DNA of 64,000 bases from Entomortierella parvispora (GCA_963573315.1 OY752152.1:496001-560000), one strand, 5' to 3'. Counted from the first letter of the stretch, positions 43,947-57,803 are shown. Notes: generated by a model from the letters alone, not told the origin. Made by a program: numbers and translations.

Positions 43947-45900
43947 GTCAATGACGTCCAAGTGTCTACGAAGAATGGAGCTTGGTGTCGACTCATCCCC
44001 TTTCCTTAACTATACTTCTGTATCAATATTTTCTTAGTCTCATTAAACATATATATCAAAGGTCGAGTCCTTCATAAATGTCAATATCCATATCTGAAAA
44101 GAGATCAATATCCGGCTGTTTAAAAGGGTCTAGAGTACGGACATGCATTCCAGAGCATTAGAAGTTTCAAGGTCTCCAAAAGAGCAACGATCGTTGGCCC
44201 TCATGGGTTGAGGGTCAAGTTCTTTGAGGGCAAGGCAGACCCGAAGTCGCGGATCGGATACCTTGATGCGACTAGGGGGCGCGGTGCGAAAGGTTTCCAG
44301 GCCCGAGAGGACACAGATTCCTTCTTCAATAGTTTACATTTCGTCAGGTCTCCAGAAAAAGTCAATGTTATCCTGAGCATCCCAGGCGCACTGTTGATCA
44401 AAAAAGACTTGGCATTGTGTGTTCTTTTACCAAAGTTGGACACTTGCAAACGCAACTTTTGGAGAGTACCGTCAAGGTTTCCAGATCGACTTTTGCAAAG
44501 TCCTAGGCGCGCCAGAATATGTATGGTTTCCCCGTGGAAGCCTTCCACGGGGGGGGGGGGGTGAAGGTTGTCAGAAGCGGGGGCCAATTCATGTTGCTAA
44601 TCAAGCGGGTCGGTCCCAAAAAAAGAACCTGTGTGAGATGGCATGAAATCGTTTGAGGACATCAGTGTGATGTGTGAGTATGGGTTCAGAGTAACTGTTC
44701 ATGGTGTAAGTATTTCATCCATTGTTCTAGACAGGCTCTGGTGCACCCAGGCCTTTTGAGTGAGCCAGGGCTTTGAGTGGTGTGTCATCGAATCGGAGTT
44801 CGCTCGCTCGCAGAGAGAGAGAGAGGTGCTGCAAAGTTGAGGCGTGCCTGCAAAGGAAAGCGACCTCTGAGACTCTCATTATTGTATTATTGTATCCATG
44901 GAATCGTGTGCATTCGAGAAAAGACTTGAGTCGGCGACCAAGGAACAAAGGTTGGGACAGTTGACGAGGATTTAAGGAAGCCATTATCCTTGGAGAGGGA
45001 TGTTGTCGAGAGACTTCGAGAGGCGAAGGACGAGAGGGTGAATCAAGGGGGCGTGTTTATTTGGGAAGGGGATTGGGTGTGGAGGAAGGCGAAAGCGCTT
45101 GTTTTGTTCAGAGTGAAGAAAGACCAGAGCATGGGGAGGAAGAGCTGGTTACCATTGACGGCAGACGCGGATGGAACTGCAGAGAGTGGGCTGGTCCAAG
45201 CGTTGACTGACGAGGAGGAGGAAGAGGAGGAAGAGAAGGAAGAGAGTTTCTTTGAGGGCGGTTGTTCTTTGTGGCGGAGGTGGAGTCGTCCTCAATGAGC
45301 AGCAGGGCGCCAGGCTGAGTTTGACTTTGAGCAGACATGATGGGAGGTGAAGGTGGGAGACGGACAGTAGACTAGTGGTTGGTGGCGCGGGAAGGGATGG
45401 CATGTATCCAGGGACAGAGAGTCAAGGGAAAATGATATCACACTCACGCATCCGGCAGACCGGTTATTTGACACCTCCGTCTCTGTACCCCCCAAACCGA
45501 ATTAAGAGAGTGTGCTCGTCCTCTGTCAGCCAGTCTCTGCTCTGCTCTGCTCTGTCGGTGTTCCTTCGCCGCCCGTTATTGTCTTTTTTTTGTGTTCGTT
45601 CGTTCTGGACAGACAGGGACAGACACACACACAGACAGGGGTTCACACTGTCCCTGTCTCTCTTGATTCTCCTTTCTTCCTCCTTCATCAATTCATCCCC
45701 CTCCTCCTTTCCTCTCTCATCTCCGCCTTCCCCTCCTCCTTCCCTCCCTCCCTCCTCGCAAACACACAAGCAGTGTCAGAGAAAGAAAAAAAGAGAGCGC
45801 GCGCGACTCGGAGCCCTTTCTTTCCTTTTCTTCCTTTGCATCATCTCGCTCACACTTCTCACACTTCCCTCCATTCCTTCTTGGCTCTCTTTTTTTGTAT

Positions 45901-45932
<32 letters not shown>

Positions 45933-46279
45933 TCTTTTCTTGCTGCCTGCCTGTCTTTACTTCAAAACAATTCACGTCCTCTCCTTCTCTTCCCCCTCCC
46001 CCCTTCATCACGATCTCGTCCTTCTCGTCCTCAAATACCACACTCCTCTCCCCCTTTCATTCCCATTCAACCACTTCTTCCTTGTCTCCCGCGTCATCGC
46101 ATTCCATCCCCCCTCCCCACTCTTGCCACCCCCACATCTGCGCATTTTTCAATCTTATTTTATCGTCATTCAATCCACATTCGACTCTCCACACGCCCAA
46201 CGCCTCTTTGTACCATAACAACCTTTCCACCCAACTCTACTACGCTACGCCACAGCCCACACCACGCTAATTACACATC
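43655..46279. other. 2.6-kb intergenic region, 3' UTR then promoter
   Basis: 3' UTR-like pyrimidine-rich DNA runs to about 44040. From 44175 to 44640 there is a more complex stretch, open on both strands, with a poly-G run at about 44551-44562; no family is recognised, and it may be a relic. A CT/T-rich leader (45640-45960, with long T runs at 45900-45933) precedes the next gene. No RNA gene seen. Confidence 0.5.
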
Positions 46280-49200
46280 ATGGCTGGTAAGAACAAAGCA
46301 CCACTCCCCCCTGACCAACAATCAATTCAGTGGTTCAACTACACGTTGTGCATTCTTTGTCGACTGCTCAATTTTTTCTGGTCCTCGAAAACCCAGCTGA
46401 GCTCAAAGAGTGTCCATGATGGACCATTGAGCTGAGAAGGAGAGGGAAAAAAAAAGCCCATGGAAGATACGTCAAAACATGCATGGAACAGCGAGATTTG
46501 CAGGGCAAAAGAAGACTGATTTCAGTAGGATGCGCGCCAATCCCCCGCCTCCTCCTTTCATTTCTCCTCCACCTTCACACGCCAGCAGACCGTCATCCCA
46601 TCGGGTGGCAGGGGTGGAAGGCTCAATGTTGTGTTTTATTTGGCTGCCGTAACCAGCACGCATATAGACTCGCATATCACGCACGCACCTTCGCAAACAC
46701 AACACATATACACCAAAAAAAGAGCGGGAAAAACGGAACGTGGACAGACGAACATTATTCTGCATGCTTACGCCCGCGGTTGCTCTTTTGTGGAGTCAGA
46801 CAATCAAAGAGAGGACGTAAAGAAAGAAAAAAAAAAGAGAGAGAGAAAAAAAAGAAAAAAAAAAAAGAGTGAGAGATGGGAGCATGTCATGTCCAACGAT
46901 AGAGCCAAAACGGAGAAAAGGAGAAACCCCGGCGAGAGGGAAGGAGAGAGAGAGAAGTCGAGAGAGAAGGAGAGTGGGGCAACTATATTTTAACAAAGGC
47001 ACTGTCGGATGGACGTTTTGGGGCAGTGGGCATGCAACATGAAAGGCAAACAAACAAAGAAAAAAAGCGCCAACCAACCTCAACCCGAAGCACGGAAACC
47101 AGGAGCTGCAAAACAAGGATCAGGAGATGATGTCAAAAAGGCGACGGAAACAAAAAAAGAAAAAAAAAAAGAGTTAATGGACGTTCAATTTTGTTTGGAA
47201 AGCGCTCGGATGATTGATAATGGACGCTCATGCAGGAGGACCAGAAAGGGAGAGCCAGCGATGCGATTGTGATTGTGTGTTCGTTTCTGTCGTGTCTACC
47301 TGTGTGGTTTGAGAGATCTGGATCTGTCCATGACAGTCAAAAAACCCCTACCAGTACATCAGATGCTTTCCAGTCTTTTAATATCTTTGCAATGTCGATC
47401 TAGATCTAGGCATCTACTTTGGTGAGGACGAAGATGAAGCCCAAATGGAACAGGAAGACTCCAGGGACGACCAGGACAACCTCTCGTATCTCGTCGTGCC
47501 CAATGACCAGGATGACACTTTTGATAATGTCGACACGGAGACCTTGCTTGCGGAGCTAAGCGCAGGTAGGCCGTGCGCACTATTTCCGAGGATGCGCTTG
47601 TGGGCAAAAACGACACAAGTTGGACTGACCGACTCAATTTCTTGATCGGAAAAAAAAATTAGACTCTTTGAAAAAGGCGTTGGAGCTGGACGAGGATACC
47701 AACCTAGAGTCAATTCTCGAGGATACGTCGCTCACAGCCGTAGAGAAGGCCCAGTTGCTCGTCGGCGCAGGGTGGAGTTTTCAACGGTAAATCCTCTCTC
47801 AGAGTTGCTTGGCCACCCTTGCTGAAGGAGAGAAAAGCCATGTTTCTAATTCCGTAAGCTTTTAATGGACAAATCTAGATCTTTCTTGGCCAAAAACATG
47901 ACAACACTGCTGGCAGCCATGGAGCCAAGAGAAGCTATTGAATATGTGATCCCAATTGTAAAGACCTTGTCTGTCGACACCATGGAGTCGGTCAGGGAGA
48001 CCCTGGCGGTCAACCTTGACAAGATTGTATTGTTCTTTTTCCAGGTATGAGATGCTTGATCTGGAATTATTTGGTGCATGGTGAAACGTACAACAGTCGC
48101 TGACTTGAAACCCATGTGTTTTCTTGTCGTTCGTCTCTGTAGCACATTGCTATCTCATATGATGACCCAGTTGAATCTCCAGAGCAGGAAACATCCACAT
48201 CGGATTCGCTGTCAATACCCCACAACACGTTCACGCCGATATTTATAGACTTGTTGCTGGATCAAAATGCAGAGATTGCACATCAAACCCGGCTAGCGGT
48301 CGTGACAGTAGCAGAGAATGTCGCCGAGAGTGTCATGGAGAGTGAGATCCTGGATGGAATCATGGCTGGACTGGAGAGGCTTTATACCACTGCTGATGGC
48401 AAGGATATCAGCGAAACACTGGATTCGGACGGCAATGGCGGCTCATCTAGTATTAAGGATGATCAAGATGGCGAAGCTGAGCTCGGAAAAATGCTCGTGG
48501 TCGTGGTAAGGATAGTTTGGTTCTTTGGACGTTCGCACGTTAAGAAAAAAAAAGTTGTGCCTGGAAGTTGAGACACGGAGCTCTTTGACCCTGATTTTTA
48601 TTTTATCTTCTTTTAACAACAGCTTTTGACTGCACTTTCGAATGTCCTGGGTCAAGAACGCTGCATGACTATAGTCCTCCCCACTCTTAACAAACTCGTT
48701 ACAAATTCACAGTTTTATGTCCGAAAGGTAATAAGGAGGTGTTTAGGGGGAACAGAAGACATCTTTGCGACGTGTGTCAAACGACCTACTAATGACGATA
48801 CCCCCCCCCCCCCCCCCTCTCTCTTTTCTTTGATATAGGAAATCGTCATGGCATTGGGAACTCTGTGCAAGATAGTTCCACAAGATGTCGTCGTGACCCA
48901 ATTACTCCCCTTGTTCGACATGTTTGTTCACGATAGCACTTGGCACATTCGACGAGCCTGCTGCACAGTCTTGCCACCCTTCGTCCTCTCCTTGCCTCTG
49001 GAGATGAGAGCCAACCAGATTGAGACGATTTACGCCATTTACTCTGTGGATGTTAGCCGGAGTGTTCGCAACGCCATGATGGAGGTCCTCGGAGAACTGA
49101 TTGCAGGATTCGAGCAAGGCTCCGTCCCCGATTCACTTTTGGAGCACTTTCTGGACATGGGTCAACAACCTATGAACGAGCATGAGTTGGCCGTGATGTG

Positions 49201-51983
49201 TGCTTTTAGTTTCCCAGGTATTGTATTCGGGGCCATGTCTTAGCCTGGGTTGGGTCAAGACCCTTTCTTTTCTATCCAATTGTTAAAATGCATTATTTTT
49301 TCGTGATTGAATAGCTGTTATTTTTACCGCGGGTCGGTCGAAATGGGAGCTCATGAAGCCAGTCTACATGAAGCTCGCTGGGACATTCAGGTCGCCCATT
49401 CGTAGATCTCTGGCGTGTTCCCTCCATGAAATCGCAAAAATCTTGGGTCCAGAACTGGCTGATCGAGACTTGTCCATGGCGTTCTCGGATTGCCTTATGG
49501 CGGAGGATGAGGTCAAGGAGGGCGTCATTGGACATGTGGTCGAATTTATCTCTTGTCTGTCACCTAAATTTCGGTCTGCAGCTCTCCGAGATCTCTTCAG
49601 TGCCTGGTCAGATCTGGAACGATCTAGTAACTGGCGTCTCAGAGATTCATTGGCCGGCCAACTACCAGCACTTTGTGAGATTGCAGAAGGCAAGGATCTT
49701 GTTGCGTACTTGATTCCTCTGACTGTGAAAGCATGCACGGATGGTGTATCAACTATTAGAGAGTCAGGTGTCATGTCATTCCCCACATTATGGGAAGCGA
49801 GTGATCGTCTTGGACCTTTTCCAGAAAAGATTGAAGAAGTTTCTCCCTTGGACTTGGATATTCTCGATGATGGACCCGTCATGGGCTCCTTTGGCGAGGG
49901 AGAGGATGTAGAGATGGAAGATGTCACAAGCCAACTCCACAGCGACGACCCCAATGAGTTCGACAATGAGAAACCCTTGATTTCTTTTGATCAGGATGAT
50001 GACGAGGACGAGACTCAAGCAAAGTGGACTCCCATGAAAAAGCAGGGTGACATGGATACAGACATGGTCTCGGATAATCCGATGACGACAGTCAAGGAGC
50101 AGGTCATCCGCCACACGAACGAGTTTACAGTGGGAGGTTTCCGAGCTCGAGTGGTGGCCGTACAGATCATTCAGTCTCTCTTGGATTCTGCCATCTCTGT
50201 GGAAGAGTTTGAGACCCACTTTCTGGACTTGTTGGTGGAACGCTTGGCAACAGATACAGTCGTTAATGTCAGGATCTGGGTCTCCAGAGTTGTGACTTGG
50301 ATCTTTGAAAGCTCTTACTATGGCGACAGACCAGTCTCTCAACGACTCCAGGATGCCCTTGCGGCTTTGCAGCAAGATCCCGACCGTGACGTTCGTATCT
50401 ATGCAGGAGGACCAGCAGAATTGCCAAAACCTATCAAGAAGAAAAAGTCGAAAAAGAAGAAGGGCGAGAAGAAGAAGAGGGCCAATGGCAGTGCCAGTAA
50501 AAGCCAATTGGCGAACGGCTCAAACTCCCTGGAACGGAGGGTGTCAAGTATCGACGAAGGGGACGAAGAAGAAGCACCAGTGAGTTTTCTTGCGGGAGAA
50601 GCAGAAGAGGACGAGGACGAAGAAGACGACGAGGATGATAGTGAAAGCGAGGACGAGAGCGAGGAAGATTCGGACAAGGACAAGGAAAACATGGACTACC
50701 TCGAGTCTGCAAAGTCAAAAGTTACAAACAAGCCGCGGAACCGAAACAGTATAGGGATCGGTATGAAGGTCATGGTCGGCAACAAGCTTACGGTGTCAGG
50801 AAAGGAAATCCGGAAACCAAAGACGAGCTGGGACTATGTTCACGGAGAGCTGGATGAAGATGACGAAGTGGATGAAAATGGCAAACAAAATTCCTTCTCG
50901 GCTTCCTTGGGTAGTGGATCAGAGAATGCGAAAGACGGCCGTGAATCGGCTCAGGATAACAAGCTGGATGACGATGCCGAAGCAGGCGAATCATTGTTTG
51001 ACGCACCCAGGCGGGCTCGGAGGGACTCGAGCGATGAAGGTAACGAAAACGAAGAGAACTCTGAGCAGGATGCGATGGAGCGTGGAGCCAGCAAGCTTCT
51101 TTCGAATCATCCTCCTAACGGCTCGAAAGCAGACAGTGACCCTGTTCACCCAGTGAACAACCAGCCAGACGAGGTGGTTGAATTTGAGCAGAAACTGAGG
51201 AATCACCAGAGCATTCCCGAAGAAACTGAGGAGGATCTGGCAGTGATTGTTTCTGGAGTCAAAGACGATCAAAATTCGGGGTCTGCTGCCACAAGTGCCT
51301 CCTATGCTGTAAATCAAGATCCAAACAATACTCTTGCAGGTCAAGTGTCGGGATCAGATAGCACCCATTCAGCTCAGGACTCTTCCTCATCAGCAGTCGA
51401 TGTGTTCTCGCCCGTAAAGGATACTGTCACGGTGAACGCCGCAACAACACCGCCACTATCATCTACCAACACCAAGATCAACGCAGACTCGCCTTATCCA
51501 TGGACAAAATCCAAGGGTCATGGGGCAGAAGCAGCAACGACGGCAACAAAGGGTCGATCGCCCGAGGAAGAAGTTCTCCGAGTGCTGAATGCCAAACTCT
51601 TGGCGGGTACAGGAGCAGGCTCTGGTGGGGATGGCAAAGCAGCAGGAGTTGGAGGTGGCCGTCTTGGCCTTGTGGGCCGGAAGTTGCCGCCCATTTCTGT
51701 TAGCAGTCCACCTAGGAGGAAGCTCTCACTTTCGGATGCCCCGGGTTCGCCGTCGTATGCAGCGGTGGTGGCGTCAGGGGCAACATCCCCTCGGCCGATT
51801 CCAGGACACCCAGGGTTTCCCCCTGCACTGCCAGCCCGATCTTTGGCTTTTGGTGGACCCCTGTCGTCCTCTTCATCATCATCATCGTCGTCTGGATCAC
51901 CGTTGGGTTCAGGACCGTTTTCACCCCCATTGTCACCCATGACGACGTCTACGGCCACGTTTGGGAACGCACTCGGGTCATGA
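46280..51983 (+). CDS. PP4 regulatory subunit 1-like HEAT-repeat protein, eight exons
   Basis: The model is join(46280..46286, 47404..47565, 47663..47786, 47879..48044, 48143..48505, 48623..48727, 48839..49217, 49315..51983), 1324 residues with continuous phases. The first exon is only ATGGCTG, and a 1117-bp intron follows. The exon 2 acceptor is a tandem choice, 47404 or 47410. Residues about 60-800 are HEAT repeats: LLVGAGWSFQRSFLAKN, VIPIVKTLSVDTMESVRETL, WHIRRACCTVLPPFVLSLP, FSFPAVIFTAGRSKWELMKP and NWRLRDSLAGQLPALCEIAE. This matches the PPP4R1 family, scaffolds that bind the PP4 catalytic subunit and steer phosphatase substrates. A Lys-rich stretch near 808-822 (KKKKSKKKKGEKKK) could be an NLS. 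It is followed by acidic, Ser-rich disorder to the C-terminus. Confusion with the PP2A A subunit is possible, but that protein is shorter and lacks these tails. Confidence 0.85.
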
Positions 51984-52392
51984 TGACCGATCTCTAGGGC
52001 GGGTTGCAGTTTAGAGAGAGAGAGAGAGACAAAGAGCGTCTGTCAATCTGTCGATAATGTCCCCACAATATATCAATCTTAAATCTGTAAACTCGTAGAA
52101 AAGGCAGCGGCATGCGTACTGACTCCAGGGACAAGGATGAACATGAAGCAAAGGGCCAACGAACAAGGCCCAGGGTCAGGTGTGAGGCCGGTTCTCTGGC
52201 TGGCAGGCAGAGTTGTCACGTGGCGCACACGCGTTGGCAGAGCGGGTGTGCGACCGTGTGTCTACCTGCAACACCGGTCGACTCTTTGTAGCTTGGCGCA
52301 GAACCTGCTGTCTGAATGAGGCAAGAGTGACACGATGCAGGCAGCAAGTGAGCATGCCATGCAACTTTGATGCATGCATGCTCCTTTTTTTA

Positions 52393-52429
<37 letters not shown>

Positions 52430-52692
52430 CTTTCTTCCTCCTTTCTTTTCTCTTCTGTTTCTGCATCCCCTCCCGTTCTCTTTCTTTCCTTTTTCTTTTC
52501 ATTCATTCATTCATTCATTCATTCATTCATTCTCCAGCCGTGCCACCCTCACCCCCATTTTCATTCTCACTCCCTCACCCCTTCACTACCCATCCCACTT
52601 CACCCCACCCTCTTACACCCCTCGTTGCCATCAACAAGTCCTCCCTCTGTGGCAACGGTCTGCTGTGTTACCTCTTGGCACCTACGCAAACA
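51984..52692. other. Intergenic region with poly-T and ATTC repeats, promoter of the PI4K gene
   Basis: 709 bp between two plus-strand genes. Poly-T (35 T, 52395-52429) and an (ATTC)8-type microsatellite (52501-52532) precede a C-rich leader (52540-52690) that runs to the ATG of the kinase gene. No other gene supported. Confidence 0.65.
52501..52532 (+). repeat. (ATTC)8 microsatellite
   Basis: Eight ATTC units in the leader of the type II PI 4-kinase gene, just after a pyrimidine-rich tract. Confidence 0.9.
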
Positions 52693-55600
52693 ATGTCCAA
52701 GAACGGATACCAGCCACTCGCGGGCGACGACCACGACGAGAGTTTTCCTGACCAGGCCCCGGATCAGGAGTCCCAACGACAGAGTCAACCCTCAGAGCCA
52801 CCGAAACAAGGGAACGATCCGACCGTGTCCTCGCTGCATCCCGTCTCAATCGACACCAACGCTAACGCCCTGACGCGTCCACGTTTGTCGCTCTTGGACG
52901 GCCAGTCGTTGCCAGACACTTTGACTGCGGCCGTTGATGCCGTTGATGCTGTTGATGCTGCAGCTGCGGTCCGTCCTGCGTCAGGAGCAATCCCAGCTGA
53001 CATGAGGTCCTCGACCCTACTGCAGGGGCGAGTGACCCTTTTGGACTCTGCTGGTGCCGGTGCTGGCACTGCTAACACAAGCACAGAGCATACACTGCCT
53101 GGATCAGGACTGCCACCAAGACCCCAACCTCTGAAAATTGAATCGGCCCCTGTCGGTGCCCTGACAACCACGACAACCATGTCGACCTCTTCAGCAGCAA
53201 CAACAACAACGAGCCATATGTCTTCTTCTTCTACGACTTTTCTCCCTCAATTCGGAGTCAGGAACAAGAGTCTATTGGGTCTCAAGGACCGACTTTCTGC
53301 CTCCACTTCCAACATTCCCGCTGGAGCCTCTGGATCCTCGTCTTCTTCTTATGCTCGACTGGTGGGATCCAAATCGATGGCTGCGGGATTGTTGGGTAGC
53401 AGCAACAACAACGTTGTTAGCCGTGATCAGAGTAACAAAAGGGGCGAGGCCAAGGATGCAAGAGCCTTTTCAGATCTGGCTCATATTCGACCCAAACAAC
53501 ACCCTCATACGACGTTGTCTGGCCCAAGAGGTATCCAAAGGGCTCAGAAACGTCAAGTCATGAGAGAGATTCGTCCTGATCCACACAACTTGCCAGAAGA
53601 GCTGTTGCGCGAGCAGGCTAAAAGTGGCGCCGCAGTGGAGGCCGCCCTTGGAGGAGGAGGAGGAGGAGTTAGCGGAGTGGATGCGATCGGCCTGGAAGGC
53701 GAAAACAACAACAACAGCCTTGGTATGCTGGGAGGTGCGCCCGCAAGTCCTGGGAGTCCTGGTGGAGGTCGTGAACGCGGAACATTGCTCGGATCGGGCG
53801 ACGGATTGGGATTGGGGATTGGGATGGGAGGAAAGGCCCACCAGGCGCTTCAACCACAGCCGTCCCGATGGAGCAGCACCCGACCGAGACTTTCGACCCG
53901 ACAGCGACGCGTATCGAGTTCGGGATTGGGGCGAGAGAATGACCAACGCGTGATTCAATCCTCGGTTTTCACGCCCGTTTTGGTTTCTGTGGACGGAGGA
54001 CAGGTAAGAAAAGAAAAGAAAAGAAAGAACACGGCGTCAAACCTGCATGCTTACGAAACCGGCTAGAGGGGGGAACCCGGGAGAGGATTGCATGGTGGCG
54101 GGAAGAAATGTGGATGGATGGGGGAGAAAGGCTTCTTTTCGAGGATGGTTTCTCCGCGGTCTTTGCTTAAAACAGGCATGGGCGCATGCGTTCCTCCTGT
54201 GGATCAGGAAGTGGTTGGGGAGAAGGGGGGAATACATCATGAGATGTCATGCGGCTGGCTGTGTGTTGTGCTTCTCTTGTTATTTTTTTTTCTTTGCCCC
54301 TCTTTCCCCCAATGCTCCCGCGATTTACCGCGGGATCAAAGATGTTTGTTGTTGTTGTTGCGTGAGCTCAAATGTTTTCTTTATTTTGCCACAAAGTTCA
54401 TTTCATTTCTACATTTTGATGGGGTTCTGACATTTTAAGCTGTGTTCATTACGTTGTACCTGACCTAGCCCATGACACAAGCACCTGCACTGACGCCCGA
54501 CCACGCAGAGCCCATGACGAGCGAGCGATTTGTGGCCATTGTTGACTCTGTCAAGGAAGCGATTCGATCTGGAATTCAACCTCTCAGGATCGCACAGGGT
54601 TCTTCTGGATCGTACTTTTGTAGAAACACGGACGGCAAGATCGTTGGGGTCTTCAAGCCCAAGAATGAGGAGCCTTATGGCCAGCTTAACCCTAAATGGG
54701 CGAAATGGATTCACCGCAATTTGTTTCCTTGCTGTTTTGGTCGAAGCTGGTAAGGATGAATGCCTGTGGACCCCACCTGTCTTTTCTTGGCATATTTACT
54801 GACACTCACCTGATCGTCCTCCAAAAAAACCCCCCCAGTTTAATCCCAAATCTTGGATACATCTCAGAGTCGGCGACTTCACTTGTGGACCGTAGGCTCA
54901 AACTGAACATTGTACCCAGTACAGAAGTCGTCTGGATATCATCCCCAGCATTCCATTACGATTACTTGGATCGACGAGCAGCTCAGAGCCACAAGGGCGC
55001 CAAACCACTGCCTGACAAGGTGGGTAGCTTCCAGTTATTCTTGAATGGATTCAAGGATGCAAACCTGTTTATGAGAGATCACCCTTGGCCATTGGAGGCT
55101 GTGCCGGGAGAAGGAAACGGGAAAGGACGATATAGCAGCTGGAGACGGTCTTCGCCCGAGAGTATCCACAGTCACCAAGAAGACGCCTCAAGTGTATATG
55201 GAAGTATAGCCGGATCGACCACAGGCACAGGTCTTACGGGCGGAGTGCCATTATCAGGGTACAGTGTTGAGCGGCCAGGATTCAGCTGGACTCCAGCACT
55301 TCAGCTGCAGTTCAAAGAACAGTTTGAAAAGATGATCATTCTGGACTATCTCATCCGGAACACAGGTAAATATGACTACGAAAACTTGTTTTGATGACAT
55401 TTTTTTTTTACTTTGGCTATCGCTCTGACGCTCTGAGGACCACGTTTTACCAATACAGACCGAGGATTGGATAACTGGATGATTCGATACTGCGAGAAAG
55501 ATGGCATCTCTATTGTCGCTCCTGGAGTACAACGCACTGACCCTCAACAACCCAATCCAGCGGCGGCCTCAAGGCGCGGCTCTCGAGTGGGCGACCTGCT

Positions 55601-57803
55601 TGGACAAAGCTCTGACCGGAATGGATCACCAACACCCAGCCAGTCTCTTCTCCGGGATGCTGCCACACGCAATAGCAGCATGTTGGCTACGCCTCCGGGA
55701 ACACCACCTCCATCTAGCCTGAGGCGCACGCCATCAGGCATGGAGCTCCGTCGTGATGCCAATCAAGATACCCATGACGCTTGTCAGCACAGGGCGGGAT
55801 CTCCCACCCATCCACAGACCGCGTCCCAAGCACCCGAGGCAACCATGGAGTCCTACTATGGAGCAACGCATGTTCATGTTGCAGCGATCGATAACGGACT
55901 CGCCTTTCCGTTCAAGCATCCAGATTCTTGGAGATCCTATCCTTATGGGTGGCTATTCCTTCCTCGGCCCCTGATTGCTCAACCCTTCACAAAAGCCACA
56001 AGAGATCATTTCTTACCGTTGTTGTCGTCTCCAGTTTGGTGGCGAGAGACCATTGCGGATTTAAGACGACTGTTCAGCATCGACAGCGATTTCGATCAGG
56101 GCATGTTTGATAAGCAGATGGCAGTCATGAAGGGTCAGGGCTGGAATATTGTAGAGACTCTTAAAAACCTGGAGCATGGACCAATGGATCTCTGTCGACG
56201 AGTTGCTGTCGTGGTGTGGGATGAAGAGGTCACATTGGGACCAGACGCTATCCCGGGACCAAGATCCAACAGCAACCTCCATCCATCAGGAGCTACTCCA
56301 GCGGCAGCAGCCCCATCCCAGTCTTATACCAATACCCAACCGACTGCCAGGATGATGGATGCCAAGGGAGCCGGATACGCAAACTATGGAAGCATGATGA
56401 CCACGTCCTCTACCGCAGCAGCTCTTGAAAACCGACTGTCGAGCGCAAAGACATTGTCGACATCATCAACGGCCATTGGAGAGGGAACTCCCATCTTGAC
56501 CACATCTCTGGACAAGAGTCAGACGCCGAGCGTGCACAAGAAGCCTTCATACACGACCATTGATATGGATCGTAATGACAAATTCCTTAGTGTGGACAGG
56601 TCTGCGTCTTCTGCGACAGAACCCCCGCGCCACGACAGTTTCCGACAAGTTGTGAGCGATGGTGAATACGACCCGGATGACGAAGATGACTATGACGACT
56701 ATGATGACTACGAGGGCGATGGTTTCTCGTACGAAGAGGACTTTGACTATGAAGACGAGGAGAGGGAGGACTTGGGGCCATTCGATGATGTTCCCAAGTC
56801 GTTATCATACATGAGCACAGCCACCCCAGTCAAGCCCTCACATCAGAGCCAGATCTCGCGGGCACCAGTTGGCAAGGATGGAATGGTTTCGATTGATATG
56901 ACACTTTCGGGCGATCCAAACGTTGCCGCCAGAACGACGACTGAGCGAGCTGGCAGACGAGGTCGGTCAGAGAGTGGACAGAGCGGTGGGTGGGGAGTCG
57001 GCAGTCAAGCAGAAGATGGGGAAGCTGGACGAGGCAACAATCGTGGGCGTGGTCATCGTCGGCGACAGAGTCATCGAAGTGAAGATGGTCGATCGGGAAG
57101 ACGTGGTCGTGTACAGAGCGGTCTGCCACCAACTGGCGGTGTCGTTGCTGCTAGTGGCACTGCAGGGGGAACGGGCTCTGCTCTGACATTGATTGCAGCG
57201 GACGGCGTTTCAGATGGACGAGATCAGCATGCTGCATCACATAACCACCGCCGAAGCCGAACTGAGCATGATGATCGGACGGGAACGATCCGATTTGAAC
57301 ATGCAGCAGCAGCAGCAGAGTCGGTCTCTCCTTCAAGAAGCCAGCGACAGGATGGAGAAGCAAATGAGGGGACTGGATTGATTTCGAGAGGCGTGAATCC
57401 GGTTGTGTCTCCTGAAGACAACCGTGCATCGGCAGCATCCGCCCAAGCAGCCCAAGCAGCCAAGGGGCAGGAGGCCGAACAGGAGGCGGCGGAACCCGAG
57501 CGAGGCCGATCCCGGGTGACGGGATTCTTTTCTGGCGGCTATGGTGCCATTGGTGGCCACAAGGATGGCCACGAAGGAGAGAATGAACGACTGGGTGAGC
57601 GGCCGAGATGGGCAGATCGGCTGCGTCGTGGCCTGAGCTTTGATGGCCATTTGCTAACAGTAGGCATTGGAGAGAGCGCACGAAGGGAACGCAAACTGAG
57701 GAAGCAGAAACAACGAGAGCGCGAGCTAAGGGAGCGTCGGGTGGTGCTGGTGGAGCGGATCGAGCCTGTGACAAAGAACCTACCTTATTTCAAGTGGTGG
57801 TAG
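52693..57803 (+). CDS. Type II phosphatidylinositol 4-kinase (Lsb6-like), four exons
   Basis: The model is join(52693..54003, 54469..54749, 54839..55365, 55459..57803), 1487 residues with continuous phases. Residues 1-437 are disordered, with a short EIRPDPHNLPEELLREQ segment. The kinase begins near 455: glycine-rich GSSGSYFCRN (481-490), the nucleotide-binding lysine in GVFKPKNEEPYG (about K500), LNPKWAKWIHRNLFPCCFGR, SLVDRRLKLNIVPSTEVVWISS, DYLIRNTDRGLDNWMIRYC (catalytic D707), AIDNGLAFPFKHPDSWR (metal-binding D851) and MKGQGWNIVETL. This is the PI4K type II family, which makes PI4P from phosphatidylinositol on Golgi, endosomal and vacuolar membranes. The Cys pair in FPCCFG sits where type II kinases carry a palmitoylated CCPCC motif. 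Unusual features: an insertion of about 110 Ser/Pro-rich residues between the RGLDNW and AIDNG motifs, and a disordered tail of about 500 residues. The catalytic residues are all present. Confidence 0.9.

Noticed and set aside
44201-44587. Open frames on both strands around 44.2-44.6 kb
   Set aside because: A brief resemblance to a lysosomal/vacuolar UPF0183-type protein did not hold over more than a few residues, and no splice model extends it. Left as a possible relic.
45375-46400. Long Ser/Pro/Leu/Phe-rich plus-strand open frame
   Set aside because: It is the pyrimidine-rich leader of the PP4 subunit gene, open in several frames, and it runs over the splice donor of exon 1.
54047-54430. 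Open frame inside the first intron of the PI4K gene
   Set aside because: It falls between a clear GTAAGA donor and an ACCTAG acceptor that keep the protein continuous. No recognisable product.
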